This document shows, one piece after another, positions 1 through 12,234 of a DNA stretch of 64,000 nucleotides. Origin of the DNA: Culex pipiens pallens (lineage: Eukaryota > Arthropoda > Insecta > Diptera > Culicidae); the NCBI RefSeq assembly GCF_016801865.2, contig NC_068938.1, positions 32,742,129-32,806,128 on the forward strand, in the 5' to 3' direction. Under the pieces are notes generated by a model that was given only the letters and a program-made list of their open reading frames with translations, did not search any database and was not told the DNA's origin. A program made the position numbers and the translations under genes. The stretch's first letter is position 1, and every line of letters starts with the position of its first letter.

Positions 1-1020
1 ATAAAAATATTTAAAAAACGATATTGATCGCTGACGCCAAGAAAAAAAACTCAACTCTCACTAAATACGCCCTCATAAAAATATTTCAAAAAAAACTTTG
101 ATCGCTAACGCCAAGAAAAAAAACCCAGCTCTTACTAAATACGCCCTCATAAAAATATTTTAAAAAATCTTTGATCGTTGAACCCAATAAAAATATTTAA
201 AAGAAACTTTGATCGTTGAAGCCAATAAAAAAACTCAACTCTCACTAAATACGCCCTCATAAAAATATTTAAAAAACGACATTGATCGCTGACGCCAAGA
301 AAAAAAATTCAACTCTCACTAAATACGCCCTCATAAAAATATTTAAAAAACGACATTGATCGTTGACGCCAAGCAAAAAAATTCAACTCTCACTAAATAC
401 GCCCTCATAAAAATATTAAAAAAAACTTTGATCGCTGACGCCAAGAAAAAAAAATCAGCTCTTTCTAAATACGCCCTCATAAAAATATTTAAAAGAAACT
501 TTGATCGTTGAAGCCAATAAAAAAACTCAACTCTCACTAAATACGCCCTCATAAAAATATTTAAAAAAAAACTTTGATCGCTGACGCCAATAAAAAAAAT
601 TCAGCTCTTACTAAATACGCCCTCATAAAAATATCTAAAAAAAAACTTTGATCGTTGAAGCCAATAAAAAAACTCAACTCTTACTAAATAAGCCCTCATA
701 AAAATATTTAAAAAACGATATTGATCGCTGACGCCAAGAAAAAAAACTCAACTCTCACTAAATACGCCCTCATAAAAATATTTAAAAAATAACTTTGATC
801 GCTGACGCCAAGAAAAAACTCAGCTCTTACTAAATACGCCTTCATAAAAAACTTTGAACGCTGACGCCCAAATCAAAAATCAACTCTTAATAAACAAACC
901 CTCATAGGATAATTTTGAAAAAACTATTATCGTTGACGCCCAGAGAATAACTAAACTCTAACTAGAAACACCCTTATCAAAAATTATTGAAAAAAAAACT
1001 TAGATAGTTAACGCCAAGAG
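1..1020. repeat. Tandem satellite, ~73-bp unit, about 14 copies
   Basis: Units begin with ATAAAAATATTT at roughly 1, 75, 149, 259, 333, 407, 479, 551, 625, 698, 772, 844 and 904, each ending in TAAATACGCCCTC. Most are 72-75 bp; a shorter variant lies at about 185-258. The first dozen copies are very similar, while the last two or three (after ~840) decay, which is typical of an array edge. The array runs off the left end of the window, so its true size is unknown. Open frames across it are by-products of the period and are not genes. Confidence 0.93.
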
Positions 1021-1450
1021 AAAATTTCAATTCTCAATTCAAATTCAGCAAAATCGATTTCGAGTGGTGTGCCGCGTAATATGCCCCTAAGCCTTTGTAT
1101 GGGCAGCTTCGAAGTTTCTATGAAAACCTGTACGGACGAATCAATCAATTTATTTAAAAAAAAAAAAAAAATGCTGGTAAATTAGGTTTGAGAACGTTCT
1201 ATTGGTGTTCAAAATTAGGGGCATTTAGCCTCAACTGTAAACGAAAATCAACAAATTCGAAATCGACTTTTTCAAATTATGCTCAAATTTAGTGGGGCTA
1301 TTGATCTATTAAAACACGGCACCGCCCCAAAGTTTTGCGATTTTCGTCAATTTTCCAAAAAAACCTCTTTTTTTATTGAGCATGTCTTTGAAACAAAAAT
1401 TAATAGAGCAAAACTCGACTGTTATTATTAAAAGAAGTTGGACGCTGAAT
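1021..1450. other. AT-rich spacer, nothing recognised
   Basis: This stretch joins the satellite to the SINE. It contains an A run near 1157-1171 and no open frame, tRNA-like box or inverted repeat that I could support. Confidence 0.6.
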
Positions 1451-1451
1451 T

Positions 1452-1636
1452 GCGTCCCGCCCATGTGGATCAATCGGACCGCGCACTGGACTCACAATCC
1501 AGAGGTTGCAGGTTCGAATCCCGCGGCGGGCGCTCTAAAATTCTAAGTGTAAATATGGGAATCCGGCGCCGTCGCTCCGTGCCGTACTCAAACACTTAGG
1601 AGCCCAGGGCGGCGAAGTTCTTGTAGTTAAAAAATT
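1452..1636 (+). mobile_element. tRNA-derived SINE (Val-CAC-like head)
   Basis: The first ~75 bp fold like a tRNA. CCCGCC (about 1456-1461) pairs with GGCGGG before the tail, an A-box-like TGGATCAATCGG lies at 1466-1477, the anticodon loop CTCACAA (1491-1497) carries CAC, and a B box GGTTCGAATCC lies at 1511-1521. Unlike a tRNA gene, the similarity runs on into a ~110-bp body ending in a short A run near 1627-1635. The T stem has a mismatch. It is best read as a SINE head and not as a working tRNA gene. No clear target-site duplication was found, so the ends are approximate. Confidence 0.7.
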
Positions 1637-2277
1637 GATATGTAAATAAATCCATCGACTTTTAGCGACTTTTCTGAAGAATTATCATTTATAATTAAAA
1701 AAATCTTCAAAATAAAAAGATGCATTAAACTCCTCGACGAAATATTTCAATAAACCTCGAAAAGTTTTGAGAATAAACCTCTTTTTCATGGTGCCAAATA
1801 TCACCTGCGATTTTTATTTTAACTTAGGCCGTTGTTTTTTGAAGTTTATGTCCCTCGACTCTAACAAAAGTCAAGGGGAGCAAAAAAATAAAAAAGTTAA
1901 AAAAAATGAAATTACAGGCCACAGTTTTAACATGTTCAATACACCTGTCCAGTCGTTTTGCAATCATAAGTTTCCAAAATTTAATATTATTAAAAAAAAT
2001 TGCGAGAAAAATGTTATAAATAACACTGATACAAATCTTGTAAGCATATCCGGTAACTCTATGTTTATGAATTCGTAAATTTGGATTTTTTTTTCAAAAT
2101 CGTCAAAATTTTTCTCGAACTCGATGTAAATGTAACTCGATGTTGTCTTCGGCAAACTTGTTCCTTAAAATACGAACAATAACCTTATGACGTTTTTGAA
2201 AAAAAAAAATCCATAAAACGGTAATAACCAAATTGTGTTGATTTCCTCTAAAAATTGATTTTGTTTCGGGGGTTCAA
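1637..2277. other. AT-rich sequence without recognised feature
   Basis: Open frames here, including one of 103 codons at 1767-2078, have the composition of random AT-rich DNA (Asn, Lys and Phe runs) and no recognisable domain. No repeat boundary was identified. Confidence 0.5.
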
Positions 2278-2466
2278 TCTGTGAACACAGAAAAAAAATC
2301 AATTCCCGAAATCGTGAAAATTGTTCATGAATGTGAGAACCACGAAGAAATATATTCATGTTAGTAGTGTAAATGCACCAAACTCATGAATAAATTCCTC
2401 CGCGGTTCTAACATTCTTGAACAGAATTCACGATTAAGGGAATTGAATTTTGTCTGTGTACTACAG
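2278..2466. repeat. Short inverted repeat (palindromic MITE-like)
   Basis: The segment at about 2278-2362 is the diverged reverse complement of about 2380-2466; both arms encode a similar peptide (MNxFLRGSxxxEQxSRxREL) when read outward from the centre. Arms are ~85 bp with a spacer of under 20 bp. The outer ends carry CACAG followed by A runs, an end also seen in the foldback element near 52.0 kb. No target duplication was found. Confidence 0.6.
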
Positions 2467-2625
2467 CTGAATAGAGTCATTTGTATTTATTTTTTTGTGC
2501 ATCCCTCCCTGAAAAAAATGGGGGCAAAACAAATTATTGATGAAAAAATATTAACTTTTGGAATCATGTACAATAGATTGTAAATTATTTAGGATTTAAT
2601 ATCGTTAAGTTTTATAATTTCAATC

Positions 2626-2928
2626 ATATAGAGCATTCAGAAATTTACACGCTGGTCCCAGTTTTGCCTGATGGGATCGGAAGTTTAAAGATAGGTCGAG
2701 AACCCGTCTGGTTCTTGCTCTATCTTTAGGCGGGGCCAGACAATGCCCAGTGACCTCGGAATTGGACCGCAAGGAGCTCTGTCATTCTGAAATGGGTCAC
2801 TGGAAGCAGCGCGAGGGCTGACACCACCTAATACCCGGGACTGAGATAAGCTGTATCAGCATAACCAAGTCTGATACAAACTATGCTTTTCCATAATTTC
2901 GCTGCCGGCCAGCGGGTATTGGATTGGA

Positions 2929-2983
<55 letters not shown>

Positions 2984-3002
2984 GAGCATTCAGAAATTTA
3001 CA
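2626..3002 (+). mobile_element. Retroposon with (AC)n tail and 24-bp TSD
   Basis: A perfect 24-bp direct repeat at 2626-2649 and 2979-3002 flanks a 329-bp insert ending in about 24 AC dinucleotides. A long duplication plus a simple-repeat 3' tail shows target-primed reverse transcription. The body is GC-richer than its surroundings and ends in a potential stem pairing AATACCCG (about 2830) with CGGGTATT (about 2917). No ORF or clear tRNA boxes were found, so it is either a SINE or the 5'-truncated 3' UTR of a non-LTR element. A degenerate relative lies at about 51905-52015. Confidence 0.85.
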
Positions 3003-5359
3003 AAATAGGATTTAGGGATCGCAGAAATTAAAATATATAATGAGTTTATTGATGTTTAGATTATTTTTTAACATTACTGTTACAATATATAAAGCAAATA
3101 TCACGTTTTGGCAAAAAATGTTTGAATTTTAGCCAAGGGACAAAAACTTTAAATTATTTTTTTACTAGCCATAACCAATTCCACCACAATTCATCATTTT
3201 GTATCAAAAATCAGCGCCCAAGGAAGGTTTGTCAACTGCGTTAACATATGGCACTGAAATAAACGCCTATGTTGACTGTATACGCCCTTCCTACCACACA
3301 CATACACCCCTAACGCCCTATTGGGGAAAACACCCCCCATTGAAGAATCCTGGATACGGGCCTGTAAAGCATAATTCAATTACTAAATTATTGAAATTTT
3401 CAAATTGAATCATTTTTAAAAAATCTGTATATACAGATTTTTGTGATTTTTGGGATCAAAAAATCTGTATAATACAGATTTATCTGTATATCTGTATATC
3501 CAATTATTGGATCCATTTTTAGATGCATGAAAATTCCTAGTTCATCGTTTATATTTTGAAATTATTTTCACTAATAGTGAAGGTGACATTTATAATTATT
3601 TTTGCGTTTTTGTGCAAGGGTAGAACTAACCAGTTTTATTGAAAAAATGTTATTTTCGGTTATTACGAAACTTTATCATTGTAGGATACGATAATTAGTT
3701 TGTTTCTGACGTATCTGTTAAAAATTATTTTAGACCTTAATTTTAAAACTAGGAAATTCAAGTTTTGAAGTGATGTTATGAGAAAATTATTTTGCTTTTA
3801 GGTGGATTCAACCTGTTCCGGCAGCCCACCCACACAAACTCGCACATTTTCGGCTGTAATCAAAAACTATTTGTTAGATTTTATAAATGGACTCGTGGAG
3901 AGACCGGACCGGTTCGAGACCAACTGGAGCGTATCGCAGGTTCTGCCTCCAAGCTCTCCAAGCAACTGTACTCTGAACTGAACAGCAGAGTCCACCATAC
4001 AGATTTTGAGCAGGACGAATCGAACGAACAAAAAATACAACGCTGTTTCAAAACCCGCACCAGGCTTGACTTTTTGATGGGCTCTGGTTGGATTTTGGGG
4101 GAAAAAACATTGGAACAAAAACCCGGTGCTGTTAACCCGCGGGAACTGCGGATATACTTTGTATTGATGGTGATTTCGTGCGCTGGCCAATTCACGTGTG
4201 TGTGTGTGTGGGGAAGTCAAGGAGCGCAGAGCGGGATTCTGGGTGTGCCTCGCCCGGAAGTTGTGAAATGAATTACTGGCCATAAATTGTAACCGTATCA
4301 TTTTGAAATTTTTGTTCAACCTCACAATTTTTCATCGAGTGGAAACAAAGTTTTTTTGCTACCTTGGTTTTGTGCTATTTATTTTTTCTTAAAGGTTTAT
4401 GTGAGAATTTAATTGTTTTGAAAAAAAGAGGATTCACTGGAATCAGTACCTGGCAATATTATATAGAAATTCATCACTGCATTGATTTCACTGAAATCCA
4501 ATATTGTTAAATTGATATTTGTGACTCAGTTGGAAAAATGTCATCTAATATTGAATATTGAATTTCTTAATAATTGCTATATTGCTTTTTCAGAATCCCT
4601 TTTAATAAAATGCCAATGCAAATCAATGTACTGCAGAGTGTTCAATGACATCGGAAAAATAAGTGCCAACTCCCTTTTTGATAACCCCATCTAGCAAAAA
4701 AAGCACATCCTAAAAGCATCGGTAATCCGTCCGGGCATTATCATAATCTGCCGTTGATAAAGCGATAATCCGGCGATAAATTGTCGCACTAATTTCGCCA
4801 TATCCGAAATGTGTGTGTCCATGTGACAATAAAAGAACGTACCGAGTCGAGCAAATGTCCATCCCCTCGTTGCTCGGAATAGTCCGACGACGGAATGGAC
4901 ACATGAAGCTTTGGAATGCTTGGAGGGAAACAAAAAAAAGTGAGGTTAGTTTTGGGGCGAACTTATTTTATCACTATTCTTTGTACGATTGTGTCCTCTG
5001 GAATGGGCTCACATATGCTGCTAATACAGAGGGGTGCAGATAGAAAGTGAACACATAAAATTTTTCGCACGAGTATCAATGTGACAAAGGGGAAAGATAT
5101 GGCTATATTTTTTTCCAGAACGTCCATTTAAATGCATATCAGCCATTGGAGGGAACCGAGTTGTCTGAGATGTAGGGGAAAATTGTGCAGTTTTTAACAC
5201 TCACTTCATTTTTCTAGCAATTTTTTTTCAAACAGAAAATATCACATAAATTGTTTACGCTCTATTGACAATTTGAATAAGGTTTATTTTTTGTGGAGAT
5301 CGATAGGTGGTATTTAAAAAAACCTTTCAGAAAAAAATATTGAAAAAGTTATAAGCACT
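3003..5359. other. Non-coding stretch with small palindromes
   Basis: A perfect palindrome built on AATCTGTATATACAGATT lies at 3419-3442, and further ATACAGAT units follow to about 3500. At 3352-3364 GGATACGGGCCTG resembles the CAGGCCCGTA end of hAT-type MITEs, but I could not find a matching second end. An open frame of 159 codons at 3792-4271 overlaps another of similar length on the opposite strand and has no recognised domain. No gene is called. Confidence 0.5.
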
Positions 5360-5570
5360 TAAGTGTTTTATACACTTTTTTAATGAAAACGTTGTCTGGA
5401 TCTATCATGCGACCCATTGTTCAATGAGTAGTAAAAATACTTTTCTAGCGAGCCCAAAAAATAATAAGATCTGAAAACCCTATCAATAGAAATGACTATA
5501 GATTATGTTGAGAACGGTTTTTCAAAAATCTTATTTTTGGATATGTTTCAGATGACAAAAATAGGATCTT
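5360..5570 (+). repeat. Fragment of GCCTTCCTCAC-ended repeat
   Basis: The sequence contains TATAAGCACTTAAGTGTTTT and then ATCATGCGACCCATTGTT, closely matching the interior of the more complete copy at 42181-43016. Neither terminus of the family is present here, so this is an internal relic. Confidence 0.65.
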
Positions 5571-6612
5571 AATATCATGATTTTTGAAAAACTTGGAACG
5601 AATTAAGTACTGAACATAAAATTTGATTTTGTGTAAAGTTGTTTAGGTAAAACCACTTCTTTTTGTTAGAAACGGATTTTTTTTGTTTTGTTAGAAAGTA
5701 GCATTTTCAAACCAACTAGCCACCACCTAGTTTTATTGAGGTTTTGTGGTAGCATCTTGATTGATTTTTAGCTTTATTTCGGCATTCATCACAACCAATA
5801 AGCAAAAGCTAATTAATAGGTTCTAACAAGGTTTATGCCTCGGACATAAAACTTGGTGCAAATAAAAGCCAACTGGCTTTCAAAAAGGTTTTATGAAAGT
5901 TTTAAGAAAGTATAAAGTATGCTTCTTTAAAACCAAGGTAGCTGTCAAGTGCCATGAGGCACGCAAAAAGTTCATTAAAACCATGAGCTCCTATAAGAGC
6001 ATTTGACGCAGCCTAATAGCAATGTCTGATTGAATATGATTGACCGCCATTTGGCTGAAAAAATAGCAAAAGGCACAAATTTTATTAAAATATGATGAAA
6101 ACACACATTTATGATGAATTTCTGACATCTTTAGCATATCTATAGAAGTTTAAAAATAATTTAAACATTTATTGCAAAAAATTGCAAATAAAAAAAACCA
6201 AATTTCACTGCGACTACAACAGACATATTTATGATGAAGCGAGTTGGATTTTTGGCTCTATCTCCCCCAAATTTATCGATAAAATTTCAACCGCAGCTAA
6301 ATTTGAGCCACCGATTGCAAAGAATAAGCTTTGAAATTATTTTAGTTACCTTGAATATCTATCATTTCATTATCGCCTTTTTAGACAACCATCTTCATTT
6401 TATCAGTTGGCTTATTTTTTGCCCGAATAAAACCTGTTTGGCATGAGACGTCTCCTGACTAGGTTTTAACAAAGGAGTTATTAAGGATTTGAGGAGGTCG
6501 TTAGGATTTAGTTGTAAAGTCAAAGCCTTGATCTCCTATGTTGGTTTTGCAAATAGACCGCAACAACCTTTTGCGGAGGTCCTTTTGGGTTTTAAGAGGG
6601 GTTTAAAGGGGT
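5571..6612. other. Unassigned AT-rich sequence
   Basis: No repeat ends, RNA gene or credible coding region was recognised. Short AGGTTTTA-type repetition occurs at 5820-5990, but no period could be fixed. Confidence 0.45.
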
Positions 6613-6764
6613 CAGGCCCGTAGCCAGGGGGGTGGGCTTCGGGCTGAAGCCCCCCCCGAAATTTTTGGAAGACATATGGGAGAGAGGGAAGAAGAAGTAA
6701 AGAAGAAGAAAATTTCTTCTTCCAGCCCCCCCCCCCCCGAACCAAAATTCTGGCTACACTCCTG
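6613..6764. mobile_element. 152-bp hAT-type MITE
   Basis: The element starts CAGGCCCGTAGCCAG and ends CTGGCTACACTCCTG, giving imperfect 15-bp terminal inverted repeats (12 of 15 match). It is flanked by a perfect 8-bp duplication, AAAGGGGT, at 6605-6612 and 6765-6772. CA..TG ends and an 8-bp TSD are hallmarks of hAT transposons. The interior has runs of C and GA-rich sequence and no transposase, so it is non-autonomous. Confidence 0.88.
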
Positions 6765-6869
6765 AAAGGGGTTCTATGGATCTTGTTACGACTAAGTGGT
6801 TTTAATATTAGTTTTGGCTGATAGTTTTATAGCGGTTGTAATCTGGCAACCATGTACAAGTCATGACCA

Positions 6870-8085
6870 CTTATGTGATATTTATGTACTTTTTTGGAGC
6901 TGGATCTCACTTAGGGTAGAGTAGTCATCAATGAGACACGGGGAACAATGATAAAATGGCTCTCACAAGACGTAGTTTCAACCAATCAAGCTCATATTTG
7001 GGGGAAAGGTGTGTCTACTAGATACACGTCTGCCATAATAGTGGCTTTGGTTATGGAAGCTCCCTTGCAAAGTTTTTCGTACATGTTTGATTCTGGGTGT
7101 AAAAGTAAATTATGACTAAAAATTACATTTTCGTTCATAGGCTGCCATTAACACAAAAACTAATATTTCTCCAAATTTCTTTCATCATTTCATAGGGCAT
7201 AAGTTGGGCTACAATGTCCTTTTATTAGGTTTGACCAAAATTAAGAATATAGCCAGAATCCAGGGCTGTTTCATTGTTCCCCACTCTATTCGACCCATGG
7301 GTAACAATGAGACACTTTGATTTTTCTTCATTAAACTTTTCAAAATCTATGGAAATCTTTCAAAACATGAATTGGAAGTAATTTTTGGCATATTTATTGA
7401 GTTTGAACTTCATTTAACCAAAAATATAAAGTTATTTGGTAAAATATTTGAATTTTACAAAATTTTAATACTTTTTAGCATAGTTTTGTTAATTGAAGTT
7501 TCATGTTGACAAAATTGCTTGAAAATGTTCAAAGCAAGTCACCTACAATGTAACAATATAAAAACATAATGTTTTACTAGAAAAGTATTGATTTTTGTAG
7601 AGTGTCTCATTGTTCCCCAGCTGTCTCATTGTTCCTGCCAAGTGCGTCTACAATGAGACAGTTGAATAACTCTGGTTGTAGACGTCAGATCGATCTCATA
7701 TTTTGGTCAATGTTAGAACAAACTAAAAGAGAGAAAATGCAACAAAAAGCTCATTAAAACATGCTAATGAAAAAAAAATACAAAAATCGTTGAAGTTTAA
7801 AAACCAAAAGTGTCTCATTGATGACTACCCTACCCTAAATGTATGTAAACTATGTTCGGATCCATCATCTGACCCATCGTTAGCCAGGTTATTAAAAGAC
7901 CTTGCCAACGAGTCCAAATCATTGCAGATTTGGCAACTCTGTATCATGTTCCGAACACTTCAGTTATATTTGAGTATTTTTTGTTCCGGATCTGAAAAAT
8001 TGATGAAATTTGTGTCCAATCCCATCATATCAGTAATTGTTGGTAAAAAGTGAGGAAGGCATCAACCACATAGGTAGATTAAGTA
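6870..8085 (+). repeat. GCCTTCCTCAC-type repeat fragment, split by a MITE
   Basis: The left part (about 6870-6913) and right part (7836-8085) read continuously as the 3' half of the family seen at 42181-43016. The right part has GGATCCATCATCTGACCC and the family end GTGAGGAAGGCATCAACCAC near 8051-8070, then AGGTAGATTAAG. The 922-bp MITE at 6914-7835 sits inside. Confidence 0.75.
6914..7835. mobile_element. 922-bp TA-flanked MITE (Tc1/mariner-like)
   Basis: Terminal inverted repeats of 26 bp (6914-6939 and 7810-7835) begin GGGTAG and end in AATGAGACAC, with one mismatch between them. TA dinucleotides at 6912-6913 and 7836-7837 form the target duplication. Sub-terminal copies of CAATGAGACA and CATTGTTCC recur inside (around 7290, 7600-7660). 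No transposase frame exists, so it must be mobilised in trans. It lies inside an older repeat. Confidence 0.9.
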
Positions 8086-9890
8086 AGTTTTTATCTGTAG
8101 AAGTCATTACCAATTATTAAATTGAAAGACACTGTTTATAAATATTTGATCTTTCCAGTATCAACAATGCTCTCCTATTCATGTGTGCGAGATGGTCACC
8201 AAAATCGGACGCATTTCGTCCCATTTTTACGGTTATGTTTCCTAGAGCTCCCCTACCGAGAGTTCTGGACGATTGCCTGTCAACGCTCGATACGATCCTG
8301 TCTCAGAGTAGCATTCCTGACTGCCAATTGGTTCGTAAAACTCCAAGATTTGGTTTCCCTCCCTCGTGAGAAGGCCACGCTCCCAAAGTGGCTTAATCGC
8401 AAGAACTAGCGAAAACTTTTTTTTGTGTCTCGTCTGTGCTAGAGGTTTCCGTTTTTGGCAAGGCACCATCATAATTTCCGTTATTCCGCTCACTTTATGA
8501 TTCCGTTCTGTTCCGAATTTGAAAGGGCACCGTGTCCTGTCTAGTCGGTCTAGTTGGTCGAAGGGTCTATTAGGGGCTTTTGTTTTCAGCTAATCCAGCC
8601 CGGATTAAGTTGGCAAAGTACCCAACGAAACGTTCTAGGGGATGGGTTTGAAGCAACAATTTGCAGCGGATAAATTCGGAATCAATCTACTGGTTCTGCT
8701 CTAATTGCTCTATACCCTCATATTCGTGGCGTGGTCGAACATTCGGTCGTCGAGCATAGTTAGTTTACTGTTCGTAGATATACTAGTCTAGTCTTGCTAG
8801 AGTTGGGGGGTTGATTTTGTGTTTGTGGGGTGCAGCAGCAGCATCGGGTTGTGCTGCGTGACTCTGCATAATCATATTGTTATTATCATCATCATCAAAA
8901 TTCACTTGCTCCAGCAGTTTGCCGTTGAAGCTTTTCGCTTCTCCCCCTTTCGTTTACTAGCAGTGTGATCTGCATAATTGTAGCTGTTGCTTCTCGTTCA
9001 TGACCAACGAAGATGGCTCGGATGGCACAGTGGTGCTGAGGAAAGTTATTTGAATTAAGATTAAAATTATTACACCAATGCATTCTATTCAAGGCTCAAT
9101 TCTCAAAATTTTTCTAATTCTGTTTAAAAAATAAAACTAAAATAGTTATGAATTTGTATTATTGTGATTTTTCTCCCATTGTGCTACCATCTTGGCGGTT
9201 AGATCTGGGACGAATATCCTCTGCCAGAGTCTTCAATTTACCGAAAGGAGGGCTTGTAACGGGTGTCAAGGATTGCTCGAAGGATGAATTTATTACAGTT
9301 TAATTGAAACTTAATGCCATCTAAAGCTACTCGATAGTCCCTGGCTGATGGCTGCAAAATCATAGTCAATCATTTTGTGTGCTTCTGCAAACTTCTAACA
9401 CTTTAATATCTGAAAATTGAATTAACTTGGTTCTGTTGACCTTTTCACGAGGAAGGCTGTTCTCGGAGGAAATAAAAAAAGAGAGAACTCGAAGCTTTGG
9501 AATAACTTTGTTTTAAAATGTTTCCCCCGAGAAGACTCGAGGGCCCGGCCCAACTTTGGAAGTATGGAATGTTTTTCTTGAACCTTCCTCCGTCAACTTT
9601 TTTTTCCCAAAGCGTCATGCCAAACATTTTCACTCTTTTACTGGTGCTCGTTTCACAGGTCCAGTTTTTGTTTCGTCATCGCCACAAGGGATATGGTTTG
9701 TTTTCGTGCTTCCATTTTTTTTGCTGGAAACTTCTACAAGTTGGTCCAAAACTTATTGATATCCGGATGGAGCGAGCTGCTACAGTGGGGGTCGTTCGAG
9801 GGCTGGCCACGAAAAAACATCCCACCCGGGTGGTGTCGATCAATCTTGTGAGAATAGCAAATTAAGAGGGAAAAGTCCGCTGGGTGTTTT
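8086..9890. other. Single-copy island, no gene recognised
   Basis: Base composition is more balanced than in neighbouring DNA. Open frames at 8122-8409 and 9518-9865 are long for the region but overlap frames in other phases and show no domain. Possible intronic or regulatory DNA; function unknown. Confidence 0.4.
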
Positions 9891-12234
9891 CATGACTGGC
9901 GAAAGAAGCGTATAAATTGGGAAAAAACTATTACACTTGACTTCAAAAAAAACTTTTTTTGCGTACCAATTTTAAAATTAGACACTAATAAAACAATACA
10001 AAAATAGATCAAAAATATTTCCATCCTATCGACACTTTTTTTATAAACTTTAAATTGAAATAATGAAAAGAATAAAACTTTTTTATTTAATTTCAAATTA
10101 AAATAATATTTTTTTCAAGTTTAAAGGAATTCAAAAATTTCAAGCGCTTTTAGAAAATGAAACAAAATTATTATGATTATGAATTATGAATTGCTGGTAA
10201 AAATTTTAGAAGCAATAAAAAAAATAACAAAAATTTAAATAATAAAACTTATTTTAATTTTATCAAATTTCAATCAAATCGAAAAATTATTTTTTTTAAT
10301 AACACCCGGAATTATTTTTACTAAAATCAGAGTATTTAAAAATTTGAAGACCTGCAAAATAAAAAAAATATTCATAAATTAAAAGTTTTAAAAAATTCTA
10401 AGAATTTCCATAATCATAAAAAAACAGTTTTAAAGAAATTTTAATGTTCTGAAATATTAAAATTAAATTATTAAAATTCCCGATTTTTTTATTGCAAATA
10501 ATCTTAAACTTCTATCGACCAATGATGACTTATTGTTCACACCAATTTCTCATTACTGAATTCAGTTAAATTTACTGAAATCTGCACTACTGAAATTTTC
10601 AGTAATTGAAAATTTACTGAAATTCAGCAAACTTTGACAGCTCCATATACATTTTAACTGATGTTCAGCGAAAAACTAACTGAAGATTTCAGTAGTGCAG
10701 TTTTCATTAAATATTAACTGAAAACGAACATCAGAATTTGCTGTGTTGACAAATTACGATCGTAAAATTTCAATCAAAAATTTCAAATGAAAAAGATGAA
10801 AAAAAAATCATATTCTATTAAATTAAAATGTTCAAAAAAATATGTTTTAAACTTATAAAAATTAAAATTTCAAGCGAATCAAAAAAATACTAATAAATCT
10901 AAATTATTTTATTTTTAAATCTTGAAATAAAATAAATACAAAATAAACAAAGATATATAAAATATAAAAATTATTGAAATTAAGAAAAAATTAAATTAAA
11001 AAACAACCAGAGAATAAATAAAAAACAAAATTTTAAACAATGCACAAAATTTTTGTGCAATACAAGCCTTACCCGATAAACTTCGTTCTGCCTTTTTTTC
11101 GTTTGTTGACGTTTTTAGCTCTTTTGCTTACTCAGCCTCCTGTGATCAAAATTTTATTATACGTAACTTTTCCCATACAATCGGCAGATTTTCCCGAATC
11201 GGTTCCAAAGTGGCCATATTTGTAACTTTTTGGCGTAAGAACCTTCCTTGGGCTTACACGAACCCAACGCAACAAAGAGCATATCGATCCGACGCTCCCT
11301 ATTGAACTGATTCGCGTTCGAACAAAACCATCGAAATTTTTTATATACATAGATAGAAGAGAAGAAGATAAGAAATAAGAAATATCTGTAATAAAGAATT
11401 CATGAAATTTTGAAAGAATTCTTAAATTTTTTAATTCTTGGATTTAAAATGTTCAAATGAAATCAAATTTTTACTTTCCCTTTTTTTTATTTTGAATGAT
11501 CTCAATCTACAATCGAAAAAGTTATGACTTACCGTTGGCAATATAGGATCGTAATATTTCAATCGTGAATTTCAAATTGAAAAAGATTGAAAAAATGATA
11601 TTATTCAAAGCATTTTAAATATTCTTAGAATTTTTGTCTTTGTTAAAAAAATACAAATTTAAAGCAATTAATAAACAATTCATTTTTTTTGAAATCTAAA
11701 AAAAAACAAATTGCGTAATGTACGGAAAAATCAAGGAAATCTAAAAAAAACTATTATTGATTTAATAATGAAAATTCCAAATTCAATAAAACTAAATCCA
11801 AAAAAAAAAGAAAAGAATTAAAAAGAACATACAAAATTATAATTCCCGTATACAAAAATTTAAATACAACAAATTAAAAATTATAAAATTCTGAATATTT
11901 TTTTTAAACCCAATTATTTTAAAATTTTGATTTTCCATTTTTTTATTTTGAATGATTGCAATGTACAAATAACGTTTATTTATGCATTTAGAATAAAAAA
12001 AATAAGATTTTGAATTTGTTTGAAAAATCAATCATGAAGCACTTTTTGATAATTTTTACCTAATTTTATGAAAAAAACACTTATGAATAATAAATTGAAA
12101 TTTGGTTTAAAAATTTAGTCTTTTTTTTGGGAAATACAAAAGTTTCAGAAACTCGTGATTGATCACAAATGGTCTTAGGCGTCAATTGAAAGCGCATCAA
12201 AAAATGGTTTCAGAAATATCATATTCAAAAAAGA
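9891..12234. other. Very AT-rich stretch
   Basis: This block is dominated by A and T homopolymers and short AAATT-type words. Apart from the inverted-repeat element at 10538-10745 I see no structured element or coding sequence. A short GC-richer segment at 11040-11330 has no recognisable product. Confidence 0.55.
10538..10745. mobile_element. Palindromic MITE-like element
   Basis: A 22-bp arm at 10582-10603 beginning CTGCACTACTGAAA is repeated in inverse at 10679-10700 with one mismatch, and weaker inverted similarity extends outward to CACA/TGTG ends at about 10538 and 10745. Many copies of TTACTGAA and its complement fill the arms. The target duplication is uncertain (possibly 2 bp). Confidence 0.65.

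Noticed and set aside
1..1020. CRISPR-like array of direct repeats
   Set aside because: Repeats are directly contiguous with no unique spacers, AT-rich and in a eukaryotic context; it is a satellite.
1452..1530. Possible tRNA-Val(CAC) gene
   Set aside because: Similarity continues into a SINE body with a tail, and the T stem has a mismatch. It is called a SINE head.
3194..3379. Second hAT MITE suggested by GGATACGGGCCTG
   Set aside because: Only one candidate end was seen; no matching inverted end or 8-bp duplication was found.
3792..4271. 159-codon open frame on the plus strand after a TTTTGCTTTTAG-like acceptor
   Set aside because: No domain or repeat similarity; an equally long frame runs on the opposite strand (3867-4325), and GT-rich simple sequence forms its C-terminus. 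Unsupported as a gene.
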